From: Stanieria cyanosphaera PCC 7437 | GTDB taxonomy: Bacteria > Cyanobacteriota > Cyanobacteriia > Cyanobacteriales > Xenococcaceae | Reading direction: 5' to 3' | Assembly: GCF_000317575.1 (NCBI RefSeq) | Contig: NC_019748.1 | Location: 1-64,000 of the forward strand | Length of the DNA: 64,000 nucleotides | Shown here: positions 28,699 to 37,340 of the stretch, one piece after another | How positions within the stretch are numbered: position 1 is the stretch's first letter | Layout: every line of letters starts with the position of its first letter | Made by a program: the position numbers and the translations under genes | The notes under the pieces: model-generated | Database searches by the model: none | What the model was told of the DNA's origin: nothing | What the model saw: only the letters and a program-made list of their open reading frames with translations

Positions 28699-28951
28699 TA
28701 TTTTTTCTTTTAGATTTTTTTAATCATTTAACTGTCGAGCTTTTTAAGGATTTAACTATAATTTTGTTATAGATAAATTGACTACAAAATAAAATTAATT
28801 TTTTTTATTTCTTTCTGGTTTTATCTCGCAGTTAAATCAAAAATTTAAGGCAAATATACCTACACGACGCTAAAATAAGAATTTTTTTGAAAGATGAGTA
28901 TTACTTATTCATAAAAGAGTTTTTGTATTAAATTAAAACTAGGAGGTTCTG

Positions 28952-30088
28952 ATGAATTCTCTTACCAATTTAAATAGTAAATTACATCAAAATGTTTCTG
29001 TAGGAAAAAACATTAAGCGTACAAGTTATTTGACTAACAAGTTAACTAATTCAATGGTTAGAGTGATAAATTCTTTGCAAATGGCATTGGCAGAGAGTTA
29101 TATTAACGGGCTAGAAATTCCTGACTCGACAGTAAAATCTATTTTGGATACTTTTATCCCAATTTTATATACCAAATTTCCTTCTTTTTTAGTTGCTTAC
29201 GATTGGGTAATCCGAGAAAGCAATCAACTAGCAGAAGGTTCGCAAAAGTTGATGAAAATTCAGTATAATCTGCCGACAGAAATGTTCAAACTCATGTTAG
29301 GAGAAGGAGAATTAATTTATCCTAAATACAGCATGGCATTATGGGAAAAAGGCGCACTTAATTTAGAACAAGCTCAAATGCAGATGTTAGAAGATTTAAT
29401 TACCAAATTGGGCATTCAAGATGGAGACGAAATTTTAGACTTAGGATGTGGATGGGGAAGTGCTGCTAACTATATTTTGTCTAAATTTCCTAATGCTACA
29501 GTAACTGGTCTTAATTTAAGTAGCGAACAATGTAAATATATGCGTCAAAAAATGCAAGACCGAAATAGTTATTTAAGTTCAGGTCGATTTAAGTTATTGG
29601 AAGCAGATTTTAATCAGGTTCAGCTTGAAAATAAATTCGACAAAATTATTACAATCGGATTTTTTGAACACGTCGGAAATTTAACTCAATCTTTCCAAAA
29701 AATGGCTTCTTTATTAAAAGAAAATGGCAAAGTATTTTTGCATATTATCTCGATTCGTTTTCCTCATAATGCCTATTGTCCTTTTTTAAATAAATACATT
29801 TTCCCCAATATGCGAATTTGGAATTTCGATGCCACTCTCAAAAGCGATCGCGATTTAAAAACAATTGATAGATGGTATATCAACGGCTCTAATTACGCTA
29901 AAACCTTAAGCAGTTGGTTAACGAATTTTGATGCTCATCAGGAAAAAATCAAAACTTTAAATTTTGGGATGGATTATGCTAAGTTTCGACGTATTTGGAG
30001 ACTTTATCTAATTTGGTGTATTGCTTATTTTGAAGCTTGTAATGGTGAAATCTTAGGTAATGCTCAGTATTTAATGACTCAAGTATAA
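28952..30088 (+). CDS. SAM-dependent methyltransferase, cyclopropane-fatty-acid-synthase-like
   Basis: A 378-residue methyltransferase of the CfaS/coclaurine-N-methyltransferase branch. The glycine-rich SAM loop is ILDLGCGWGSAANYIL (~residue 160), preceded by YPKYSMALWEKGALNLEQAQ. The post-II acidic strand and IITIGFFEHVGNLTQSFQK follow, then WYINGSNYAKTLSSWLTNFD, where this group places its substrate face. The acceptor is not evident: this subfamily in cyanobacteria lacks assigned substrates. ATG at 28952 follows AGGAGG closely, a strong ribosome site. Confidence 0.85.
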   Translation: MNSLTNLNSKLHQNVSVGKNIKRTSYLTNKLTNSMVRVINSLQMALAESYINGLEIPDSTVKSILDTFIPILYTKFPSFLVAYDWVIRESNQLAEGSQKLMKIQYNLPTEMFKLMLGEGELIYPKYSMALWEKGALNLEQAQMQMLEDLITKLGIQDGDEILDLGCGWGSAANYILSKFPNATVTGLNLSSEQCKYMRQKMQDRNSYLSSGRFKLLEADFNQVQLENKFDKIITIGFFEHVGNLTQSFQKMASLLKENGKVFLHIISIRFPHNAYCPFLNKYIFPNMRIWNFDATLKSDRDLKTIDRWYINGSNYAKTLSSWLTNFDAHQEKIKTLNFGMDYAKFRRIWRLYLIWCIAYFEACNGEILGNAQYLMTQV

Positions 30089-30194
30089 AATACTCTACTT
30101 GCTTGATTTGACGAATGATCTTTTGATGTTTTTGGCAATTTATATCAAGCCAGCTAAAGCTCCCGTTGTATCAACCTGATTAAGATTTCCGCTA

Positions 30195-30971
30195 TCAGAT
30201 TTCTTCTCTAGGAATAGCAACCAGCAACCAAGGTTTATTGGCTTCTCCAGGCTGTGTTTCGATCATTTTTTGTCCCTCAAAAAAATTGACTAGAGTTTTA
30301 AAGCTTTTAAAGCTTGTATTCCTCATATCAAGTCCAGGATCTGATAGTTTCATGCGATCGTGAATGACTGAGATATTACAAGGAAGTTTATCTGGATCGA
30401 TTGTATTAAGCACTTCGATAAAAGCTTTTTTCGCAAGTTCATCATTTTCTTGTTGGTCACTTTTATTTATCTTTTGAAGAGAATTTTGTTCGGATTCATA
30501 ATAGTCTTCTAAGTAAAGCAATTTATCGAATGCGTTTGATAAGATTGCTCGCTCTCGATCCTGCTTTCTACATACCAGCCAAACATCTTTGCCATAAGTT
30601 CTCAGCTTTTCTCCAATCACAGTAAAATCAGAATCACTGGTTAAAAATATATAGCGATTGATATTAGGATTATTTAAATAAAGAGACTCGAAAGCATCAA
30701 TGCTGATAAAAAGATCGGCTCTATTCTTTTTTTCTCCAATGCGAATCGTATGAATCATGTAAAATCCAAGTTCTGACAGTTGTTTTTTAAAATCTGTATT
30801 AACAGAATCTAATAAGCCGTAAGCTCTTTTAATTGAAAAAACTGGTTTGATAGCAGAATGATTCCCTTGATTGGACTCTAACTCTAACTGTTTGATTAAA
30901 GCTTTCAATTGAAATTTACTACACGGTATGTTTTCAAGATCGATATAAATTGCCACAAATAATCTATTCAT
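30195..30971 (-). CDS. NYN-domain protein with C-terminal OST-HTH/LOTUS-like domain
   Basis: Predicted RNA-processing nuclease. The NYN (PIN-like) domain begins at once (LFVAIYIDLENI), with further acidic active-site stretches KKNRADLFISIDAFE and YIFLTSDSDFTVIGEKLR. After a linker of about 40 residues comes an OST-HTH-like domain (AKKAFIEVLNTIDPDKLPC, FKSFKTLVNFFEGQ). I start it at ATG 30971 because the NYN beta-strand begins there; an in-frame ATG at 31022 adds MAMRPRSLGTLW, which looks non-native. It is one of three NYN proteins in the window. Confidence 0.85.
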   Translation of the reverse strand: MNRLFVAIYIDLENIPCSKFQLKALIKQLELESNQGNHSAIKPVFSIKRAYGLLDSVNTDFKKQLSELGFYMIHTIRIGEKKNRADLFISIDAFESLYLNNPNINRYIFLTSDSDFTVIGEKLRTYGKDVWLVCRKQDRERAILSNAFDKLLYLEDYYESEQNSLQKINKSDQQENDELAKKAFIEVLNTIDPDKLPCNISVIHDRMKLSDPGLDMRNTSFKSFKTLVNFFEGQKMIETQPGEANKPWLLVAIPREEI

Positions 30972-31233
30972 AAAAATTTGATTTGACCACAAAGTACCTA
31001 AAGATCGCGGTCGCATTGCCAATCAATAACTAATATACGGCAGCAAACTGGTTTTTGTTCCATTAAGGTGCAAAGCATCGCAAGCGATCTAGTGAACACC
31101 AACAATCAAAGGAGGAAAAAAGAGGAAAAGCGATCGCGCTTGAACTTGCATAAAAAAATAGACCTCAACGTAACTAGAGAGTGAAGACAAACAACAACAA
31201 AAACAAACAAAATTCTTTTAGAGGTCTAGAACA

Positions 31234-31562
31234 ATGAAAAATACGCTTTAATCATCTCCACTCTCGCTTTAACTCTCTCTCCCGTAGCTGCATTTGCCGG
31301 GCAAGCACAAAGTAATGTTCAAGCTGGTTCTAATGCTGCTGTTACCCATGGCATTGGGAATGTTACTAACCAAGCTGTTTCTAACGATTTAACTCAAACT
31401 CAATTAGGTTTAGATGGTTACAGTATCGATCCTCAAATCCAACAATCGGTACAAGCTGGACAAAACCAAAGTGCTACTTCAGGTATCGGCAATGTAACTA
31501 ACCAAGGTGTTTACAACAGTGCTGATCAATTACAATCTGACTTTGATTATCTTCCCTACTAA
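31234..31562 (+). pseudogene. Curlin-like repeat protein, frameshifted in the signal peptide
   Basis: Translated in one frame from about 31246 the sequence reads ALIISTLALTLSPVAAFAG, then two ~40-residue repeats with SNVQAGSNAAVTHGIGNVT and TNQGVYNS, ending LPY-stop. The intact paralogue at 33608-33952 shows that its start should be ATG-AAA-AAA-TCC-GCT. Here one base is missing after ATGAAAAAT, so the ATG frame hits a stop after five codons. Either the copy is dead or it needs a non-standard start. The leader before it matches the intact gene's leader. Confidence 0.85.
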
Positions 31563-31675
31563 GAATTAAATCTAGCTTTCTTTTAAAATGAATTTACCGG
31601 CATTAATTGCCCCGATTATAGTTATTAATTTTTCCACTCAGGTCTAAAAAGTTTTAAGATTTAACTCTAGACCTC

Positions 31676-31727
31676 TATGACCGAAATCTGCCTAACGATA
31701 CCTTGGCAGTGATTGGTCATTTTTTTA
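31676..31727 (+). terminator. Probable intrinsic terminator
   Basis: A long imperfect inverted repeat (ATGACCGAAATCTGCC / GGCAGTGATTGGTCAT) is followed by seven T, 114 bp beyond the decayed curlin-like gene. It can also stop readthrough toward the convergent dehydrogenase gene. Confidence 0.7.
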
Positions 31728-31799
31728 TTAAGGAAAATAAGTTTATTTAACCCGAACTCAGGTTACTTAATTTAATTAAGTTAATTCACTTCTTGTCTT

Positions 31800-33218
31800 T
31801 TATTGACACTCAAACCACCAAGGATCGGGAACGGAATTTGTCTTTACCAAAAAAGCTTTTTTCCGCAGAAACCGCATTAATCCTGCCGAACCCATCCGTG
31901 AACCACCTAAACCAGAGTATTTGAAAGAATTTTTTTCTCCTTCATAGATTAAACCAGTAAGTGCTGCATCATTAATCGAAATGGCACCAGCATCTATCTG
32001 TTTGGCAATTTCTAACGCTTCTGATTCTTCGCCTGCAAAGATTGCTGCACTCAATCCGTAAATTGTATCGTTTGCCAAGTGAATTGCTTCTTTTACAGTA
32101 GAGAAAGCCATTACAGGCATAATCGGAGCAAATGTTTCTAGACTCATCACTTTCATAGAATGATTGACTTGAGTCAGCACTGTCGGAGTACACCACCATC
32201 CACCACCCTTTTTTTCTACTTGACCGCCACAACGAATAATAGCCCCTTTTTCGCACGCATCTTGTAAATGTTCGATGATAATAGCTGCTTGTCTCTCGGC
32301 AATAATGGGACCAATTTCTCCGCTTTCAATTGTAGGATAAGCTAATTTTAAACGTTCCGCTTTGGTAACTAGCTTATCTACAAACTCTTCAAAAATAGAT
32401 TCAGCAACGTAAATCCGTTCGATTGAAAGACATGACTGCCCTGTATTAACTACCGAACCCCACAAAATTGCTGATGTGGCTAACTCTAAATTAGCGGATG
32501 ACAGTACGATTGCGGGATCTTTGCCTCCTAATTCTAAAAAAGCTGGAATAAAGCGTTTAGCTGCTGCTTCTGCGACTTTGCGTCCTGTTGCTATACTACC
32601 TGTAAAGCAAACTAAATCTACATATTCGATTAAAGTCGCTCCAGTTTCGCCTCCCCCCTCAACAAAAGTTAAGACATCGCGTAAATCAGGGACTGCATTT
32701 ATTGCTGTCATCAGAGGTTTTACAAAACGAGAAGTAATCTCACTAGGTTTGACGATAACTGCACAACCAGCTATTAATGCAGGAATGGTATCGATGGTAG
32801 ACAGTAAGAGGGGAAAATTCCAAGGGCTAATTACCCCAACTAGAGGATAAGGAACTAAGGTTTGCTTTAGATGAATAAAGGGAATTGTGGTAGCTTTTTC
32901 AGATTCTTGTAATAATTCTGGAGCTAATCTACACCAGCGATCAATTCCTGAGAGAAACGAATTAATTTCTAAAACCGAAATTGACAATCTTCCCGTGTCA
33001 TTTATTAAAGTTTCAGTAAGGTTCGTCCGCTGAGATAATATGGCTTGTTTCCATTGCTGTAAAGCTTCAATCCGACCTTCAACACCAATTTGCTGCCATT
33101 GAATTTGTCCTTGACGCAAATGCAAACATTTCTGTTCCAGCAAATTATTAGATGGTGGAACAATTTCATAATCAAGTTTTCCAGTTCGAGGATTACGAAC
33201 TTGTATTGATTTATTCAT
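31800..33218 (-). CDS. Aldehyde dehydrogenase (NAD(P)-dependent)
   Basis: A 472-residue ALDH-superfamily enzyme oxidising aldehydes to acids. The visible landmarks are VISPWNFPLLLSTIDTIPAL, PSEITSRF, FTGSIATGRKVAEAAAKR for cofactor binding, the catalytic Glu in LELGGKDPAIVL and the catalytic Cys in NTGQSCLSIERIYV, plus ETFAPIMPVMAF. The C-terminal YSGLGGSRMGSAGLMRFLRK resembles succinate-semialdehyde or fatty-aldehyde dehydrogenase relatives. Substrate is not decided by sequence. It lies between the two curlin-like copies and may have moved with them. Confidence 0.93.
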   Translation of the reverse strand: MNKSIQVRNPRTGKLDYEIVPPSNNLLEQKCLHLRQGQIQWQQIGVEGRIEALQQWKQAILSQRTNLTETLINDTGRLSISVLEINSFLSGIDRWCRLAPELLQESEKATTIPFIHLKQTLVPYPLVGVISPWNFPLLLSTIDTIPALIAGCAVIVKPSEITSRFVKPLMTAINAVPDLRDVLTFVEGGGETGATLIEYVDLVCFTGSIATGRKVAEAAAKRFIPAFLELGGKDPAIVLSSANLELATSAILWGSVVNTGQSCLSIERIYVAESIFEEFVDKLVTKAERLKLAYPTIESGEIGPIIAERQAAIIIEHLQDACEKGAIIRCGGQVEKKGGGWWCTPTVLTQVNHSMKVMSLETFAPIMPVMAFSTVKEAIHLANDTIYGLSAAIFAGEESEALEIAKQIDAGAISINDAALTGLIYEGEKNSFKYSGLGGSRMGSAGLMRFLRKKAFLVKTNSVPDPWWFECQ

Positions 33219-33607
33219 TAACTATTATAATTATTAATCAATAAATAATGTTGAAATAAGCTAGTCTTTGTCTAAAAATTTCTCTATTTACTCCAATATT
33301 TTGTTCGGCAAAGAGAAAAACATCAATTGGATTTACTGGAAAAGAAAAACTATTTTCTTTTAGTTTATCTCTATCTTTTATGTTTTTGAAGCAGTCAGAG
33401 CTAATCCTTGTGCTAAATTTTTTGGCTCGTTGTTCAGAAAATCTTCAATTGCGATCGCGCTAAGGCAAAGATGAACAAAGATTAGAGAGAAAAGAACGTT
33501 TCAGTTTAAAAGATTTGCTAACCTTACTGCGATGCTTTATAACTAAAAAGGGGCATTGATGCCCCTGTGCTTAAATATAGAAGAAAGCTTAATTATTATT
33601 AGTATTA
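33219..33607. other. Intergenic region between the dehydrogenase and curlin-like genes
   Basis: No gene. AT-rich with one HIP1-like site near 33452; the terminator of the curlin-like gene lies near its end (33550-33565). Confidence 0.5.
33545..33566 (-). terminator. Intrinsic terminator of the curlin-like gene
   Basis: A perfect stem GGGGCAT / ATGCCCC with a two-base spacer, followed in the minus direction by TTTTT, about 42 bp beyond the stop at 33608. Confidence 0.85.
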
Positions 33608-33952
33608 TTAGTAAGGATAAGCAGGAATTCCATAACCATCTAAATCAACTTGAGTTTGATTAGCATTGTTGAAAACACCTTGGTTCGTCACGTTACCAAT
33701 TCCACTAGTAAAAGATTGGTTTTGACCAGCTTGAACATTGTGTTGAATTTGAGGCTCTAAACCATAACCATCTAAACTAAATTGAGTTTGATTGGCATTA
33801 TTGACAACGTTTTGATTAGTAACATTACCTGCACCTACACTAACAGCAGTGTTAGAACCTGCTTGAACATTAGTTTGAACTTGTTGGGCAAATACAGCGA
33901 CGGGAGAAAGAGCTAAAGCGAGAGTGGAGATGATTAAAGCGGATTTTTTCAT
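33608..33952 (-). CDS. Secreted curlin-like repeat protein
   Basis: A 114-residue exported protein. MKKSALIISTLALALSPVAVF-A is a clean Sec signal peptide cleaved near residue 22. The mature part is two repeats of about 40 residues rich in N, Q, G and V (NVQAGSNTAVSVGAGNVTNQ; NVQAGQNQSFTSGIGNVTNQ), each ending NANQTQ-x-LDGYG. Alternating N/Q/G strands of this kind recall curlin subunits and other amyloid-type adhesins, but no canonical curlin Sx5QxGx2NxAx3Q repeat is exact. ATG at 33952 is chosen over an upstream one because it opens the signal peptide. A perfect hairpin terminator follows. Confidence 0.75.
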   Translation of the reverse strand: MKKSALIISTLALALSPVAVFAQQVQTNVQAGSNTAVSVGAGNVTNQNVVNNANQTQFSLDGYGLEPQIQHNVQAGQNQSFTSGIGNVTNQGVFNNANQTQVDLDGYGIPAYPY

Positions 33953-34044
33953 TTTTCTAGACCTCTGAAGTTTGATTTGATTTATTTTTCTCTTCACTCT
34001 CTAATTACGTTGAGGTCTATTTTTTTATGCAACTAAAATTATTT

Positions 34045-35670
34045 TTAAGTTTCCTCTCTCATATTTTCTGAAGTTTGTTTTCTCGCTTGTAAATTGAGAC
34101 GAATCTCGTCGTGAACTTCTTTGGTAATGGGATAAAAATAAGCCAAAATTACACCAAACACTAAAGCAATAGTAGGTAAGGGACCAACTGCAATACGGAT
34201 CGCCAGTAAAGCACTTTCTGGTTGAACGGGAATTTCTCCGCCTGGTGGTCTTTCGATAAATCCAGCCAAGTCTAAAGCTTGACCAACTAACAATAATGCT
34301 AAAGCCAGACCAAATTTTTGCAACAGTACCATAAAGCTATAAAAAATCCCTTCACGACGTTGACCAGTATTGAGTTCATCTAGTTCAATTACATCGGGAA
34401 TCATTGACCAAGGAATTAAATAGGCTACCGAGACACCACAACCAGCCATAATGGCTAACAGATACATTAAACCGATTTGACCTGGTTGAATTAAAAATAA
34501 ACCTGCTTGAGCGATAATCCAGATACCACTACCTAAAAAATAAACTGTTTTTTTGCCTACTTTCTCGCTGACATATTTCCAAAAGAAGAGCATAATCAAA
34601 GCAGTCCCTTGAACTGCGATCGCAACTAGGGGAAAGGCAGCTTCTGTTAAACCCATCCAACTGACGACAAAATAAATCAAGATCGAAGCAGTTAATTGTA
34701 CTGCTAACCAGGAACATAAATAAATGCCAATGATGTAGAGAAAGGGTTTGTTGGTAAAGGCAATTCTTAACTGTTCTAAAATAGGGAGATTAGCACTTTG
34801 ATCTTCGGCAATACGCTCAGAAACTGCTTGGGAATCAGACAAATGAGTTTCTGTCTTGCTCAAAATTAAGTTAATCCCAAACACGGCAAGTTCTAATCCG
34901 ATTATGATTGCAACCATTGCGTCAAAAATTGATTGAAGATTAGCCAAGCCATAAACAATCACTATCCCAGCTATTACCGTTACAATTATCCCAACTATCT
35001 TTTTTTGTGGTTGATTCAGGATCGGATTGGCACCTCTTTCTTGAATTCCTAAAGTACACCAAAATAAAGCAATCACTGATAAAGCTGTACTAACTAAACC
35101 CAACAACCAATATTGCTGAACAGGATTATCAGGATAAGCTTGAAAAATAACGGTTGCCAGAATTAAAGACAGAATACTACCCCCAATTGAAAAAGCAAAG
35201 CGAAAACTACTTAAATCTGTCCGCTCGTTATAATCTTGAGTTAACTCTGGAGTCAACGCAGTATAAGGTAAATTTACTGCCGTATATGCCAAATTAAATA
35301 AAATTGCGATCGCGACATAATAAACATACAACCATCGATGATTAATTTCGGGATTGGGATCAAATTGAGGCACAATCCATTGCAAAAAAAAGAAAATCCC
35401 AAAAGGAATGATTCCTGCTAACATCCAAGGCAGACGACGACCCCAACGAGTTCTAGTGCGATCGCTTAAAATGCCTGTAATCGGGTCGTTAATCGCATCT
35501 GCAACTTTCCCAATTGCCAAAATACTTCCCGCCATACCCGCAGGTAAACCCGCTACATTAGTAAAGAAATATAACAAGAAAAATACTAAAATATTTGCCG
35601 TGATTGCAGGACCCATATCTCCTGCACCATAAGCAAGTTTAGTAGTAAAATTTAACTTTTCTCGATCCAT
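34045..35670 (-). CDS. MFS transporter, GPH (glycoside-pentoside-hexuronide) type
   Basis: A 541-residue transporter with about 12 membrane helices. The N-terminus KLAYGAGDMGPAITANILVF and the loop KVADAINDPITGILSDRTRT-RWGRR are diagnostic of the MelB-like GPH:cation symporters. A longer-than-usual central segment (about residues 215-290) adds two hydrophobic helices and an acidic loop. The probable substrate is a sugar or glycoside, but cyanobacterial members are uncharacterised. It starts 34 bp from the divergent phosphoribosyltransferase gene. Confidence 0.88.
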   Translation of the reverse strand: MDREKLNFTTKLAYGAGDMGPAITANILVFFLLYFFTNVAGLPAGMAGSILAIGKVADAINDPITGILSDRTRTRWGRRLPWMLAGIIPFGIFFFLQWIVPQFDPNPEINHRWLYVYYVAIAILFNLAYTAVNLPYTALTPELTQDYNERTDLSSFRFAFSIGGSILSLILATVIFQAYPDNPVQQYWLLGLVSTALSVIALFWCTLGIQERGANPILNQPQKKIVGIIVTVIAGIVIVYGLANLQSIFDAMVAIIIGLELAVFGINLILSKTETHLSDSQAVSERIAEDQSANLPILEQLRIAFTNKPFLYIIGIYLCSWLAVQLTASILIYFVVSWMGLTEAAFPLVAIAVQGTALIMLFFWKYVSEKVGKKTVYFLGSGIWIIAQAGLFLIQPGQIGLMYLLAIMAGCGVSVAYLIPWSMIPDVIELDELNTGQRREGIFYSFMVLLQKFGLALALLLVGQALDLAGFIERPPGGEIPVQPESALLAIRIAVGPLPTIALVFGVILAYFYPITKEVHDEIRLNLQARKQTSENMREET

Positions 35671-35704
35671 TGAGTCCTGATTAATTACTGAAGTTGCTAC
35701 TGTT

Positions 35705-36223
35705 ATGACAGATCTATACGTTTCTTGGTCAGAATATCACCAAAAAATTGAAGCTTTGGCAGTCAAAATTTATCAATCAGGTTGGGAATTTAATCAAATT
35801 GTTTGTCTTGCTAAAGGAGGACTACGAGTTGGAGATTTGCTTTGTCGTCTTTATCGGCAACCGTTAGCTATTCTCTTTACTTCTTCTTATACAGGAAAAG
35901 ATAATCGCACTAGAGGAAAAATAACTTTTTCTCAACACCTTGCTAGTATTAATTCCCAATTAGGCGATCGCATTTTATTAGTGGATGATTTGGTAGATTC
36001 AGGTGTTTCTTTGCAAGAATCAATTAAGTGGTTACAAAAAAATTATGAGCCAAATATTGTAGAAATACGTAGCGCAGTGATTTGGTACAAAAGTTGCTCG
36101 ATTGCTACTCCAGATTATTATGTTGATTATTTACAAGACAATCCTTGGATTCATCAGCCTTTTGAACGTTATGAACAGCTTTCTCTAGCCGAACTCACTA
36201 CTATACATAACAAAATCGTTTGA
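35705..36223 (+). CDS. Phosphoribosyltransferase family protein
   Basis: A 172-residue type I PRTase. The PRPP-binding loop is ILLVDDLVDSGVSLQESI (~residue 97) and an N-terminal CLAKGGLRVGDLL supplies the second PPi-binding loop. WSEYHQKIEALAVKIYQSGW resembles xanthine-guanine (Gpt) and related hypoxanthine enzymes, so purine salvage is likely. No other salvage genes are adjacent. Confidence 0.85.
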   Translation: MTDLYVSWSEYHQKIEALAVKIYQSGWEFNQIVCLAKGGLRVGDLLCRLYRQPLAILFTSSYTGKDNRTRGKITFSQHLASINSQLGDRILLVDDLVDSGVSLQESIKWLQKNYEPNIVEIRSAVIWYKSCSIATPDYYVDYLQDNPWIHQPFERYEQLSLAELTTIHNKIV

Positions 36224-36319
36224 TTTAATTCAATTAATCTTAATAATCATCGTAAACACTGAATAAGATGAGTATATTTACGGAAGACAGATTTAACTGT
36301 TTATCTTTATTCTAATAAA

Positions 36320-36560
36320 TAATAAAAGAGGTATTGCTGGCAACAATACCCCCGAGACCGAATAGAACTGTGAAACAATATTATTATATCAATTGTGTCG
36401 TGAAAACAAGAGTTGATTGGCTTTCTGCCTAACCTCTCTCTTGTATTACATTGTAAAAGGAAATACTGTTTTTACCATATTTTTAGATTCTTTTTAGGTA
36501 AACCTCCGCTAGTTTAAACCTTGTACGTACGTAGTCGGAGGTTTTGTTAATTTTTGTTAA
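36320..36560 (+). ncRNA. Candidate structured RNA (unassigned)
   Basis: This otherwise gene-free segment has an ordered set of inverted repeats. GGTATTG / CAATACC forms a hairpin at 36330-36350, a G/C-richer block CCCGAGACCG follows, and AACCTCCG / CGGAGGTT closes a ~43-nt hairpin at 36501-36543 that is followed by TTTGTT. The last hairpin would also terminate the convergent pseudogene. No known cyanobacterial RNA family is matched with confidence, so this is a candidate only. Confidence 0.25.
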
Positions 36561-36589
36561 ATACATCGAAATTAGGCGGTTTGGCAGGG

Positions 36590-37327
36590 TTAAAATAGCT
36601 CAAGTTGAGTGGGTAGTAGTTGCAATTGTTGCCAAGGTGAGGTTGGAATTGGTAGTTGTTTTCGTAAAAGATGATCAAAAGAACGAGCCATTTCAGGCGA
36701 TCGCTCTTCTGAAGGACAGTGAACAAAAAAATAGATTTGTGTGCCTTGAGGTAACCAATGACTCAGACGAGTAACCCATTCTGCTAAATAAAGTTGATTG
36801 TATTGACTTTGAGGATGAGAGATAAAGCGAATTAAACTCACATCATTAGTTAGGGTTGGTTGCAAAGGAAGTTTGGGTTTACGGCGTAAAGAATTGAGTT
36901 GAGGATCATCAGGAGAGTTATAAATCGGACGAGTATCTAAATAAAACTCTAGTAAAATTTAATTGAGTAAGTAACTTATTAAGTCTTGCGCTATAGTTGC
37001 CAGAAAATCGGTTGCTGCTGGAATAAGCGGAGTAAGTAAACCTTGATGGGTGATGCTTTTGGGAAACTTAGGACAAAACCGAAAAGAGGCAGGAGTTTGT
37101 TCGCGCCACCGTTGTATAGTTGCTAAATTAGGAATAGCGTAGAAAGTAATATTAGCTTCAACTGCGGTAAAACGTTCACTATACAAACGCAAAAAATCTG
37201 AAGCACTGGTTTGGGAAGGATAAAAATTACCCACCCAACCCTGATAAGACGGGGTTCACAAGCCCCTGCGTTGAACGCAGGGGACGACCCCTCACCATAC
37301 CGCACAACCAAGATAAAAATTTATCAA
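36590..37327 (-). pseudogene. DUF72 family gene, broken
   Basis: The DUF72 (UPF0759) protein fold is recognisable in pieces. The N-terminus NFYLGCAVW is followed by an insertion (41-nt palindrome, 37251-37291) and then YQGWVGNFYPSQTSAS, FTAVEANITFYAIPN and FRFCPKFPKSITH. After TIAQDLISYLLN comes a stop. The C-terminal part then resumes (EFYLDTRPIYNSPDD to LYLAEWVTRLSHWLPQ) after loss of roughly 70-80 residues. The insertion places two stops in the original frame, so no functional product is expected. A TTG at 37327 is the likeliest ancestral start. Confidence 0.85.
37251..37291. repeat. 41-nt nested palindrome (family A), copy in DUF72 gene
   Basis: Exactly 41 nt: outer arms GGGGT / ACCCC, then TCACAAG, an 8-bp inner stem CCCCTGCG / CGCAGGGG with a five-base loop, then ACG. 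Removing about 45 nt restores AVW-SYQGW of the interrupted protein, so this is an insertion rather than native sequence. Confidence 0.85.
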
Positions 37328-37340
37328 TGTTTTAGTTAAT

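Larger units (their letters stand above)
31148..34029. repeat. Inverted duplicate flanking the aldehyde dehydrogenase
   Basis: The 40-nt leader at 31148-31187 (starting CATAAAAAAATAGACCTC) recurs inverted at about 33991-34029. The curlin-like coding sequences behind them (31234-31562 plus strand, 33608-33952 minus strand) are clearly paralogous. The arms therefore form an inverted gene pair that encloses the 1.4-kb aldehyde dehydrogenase gene. Confidence 0.8.

Noticed and set aside
31246-31562. Functional curlin-like gene starting at a non-ATG codon
   Set aside because: In the open frame a stop lies just before the first plausible codons and only ATC-type codons could start it; the paralogue shows the true start, so a frameshift is simpler.
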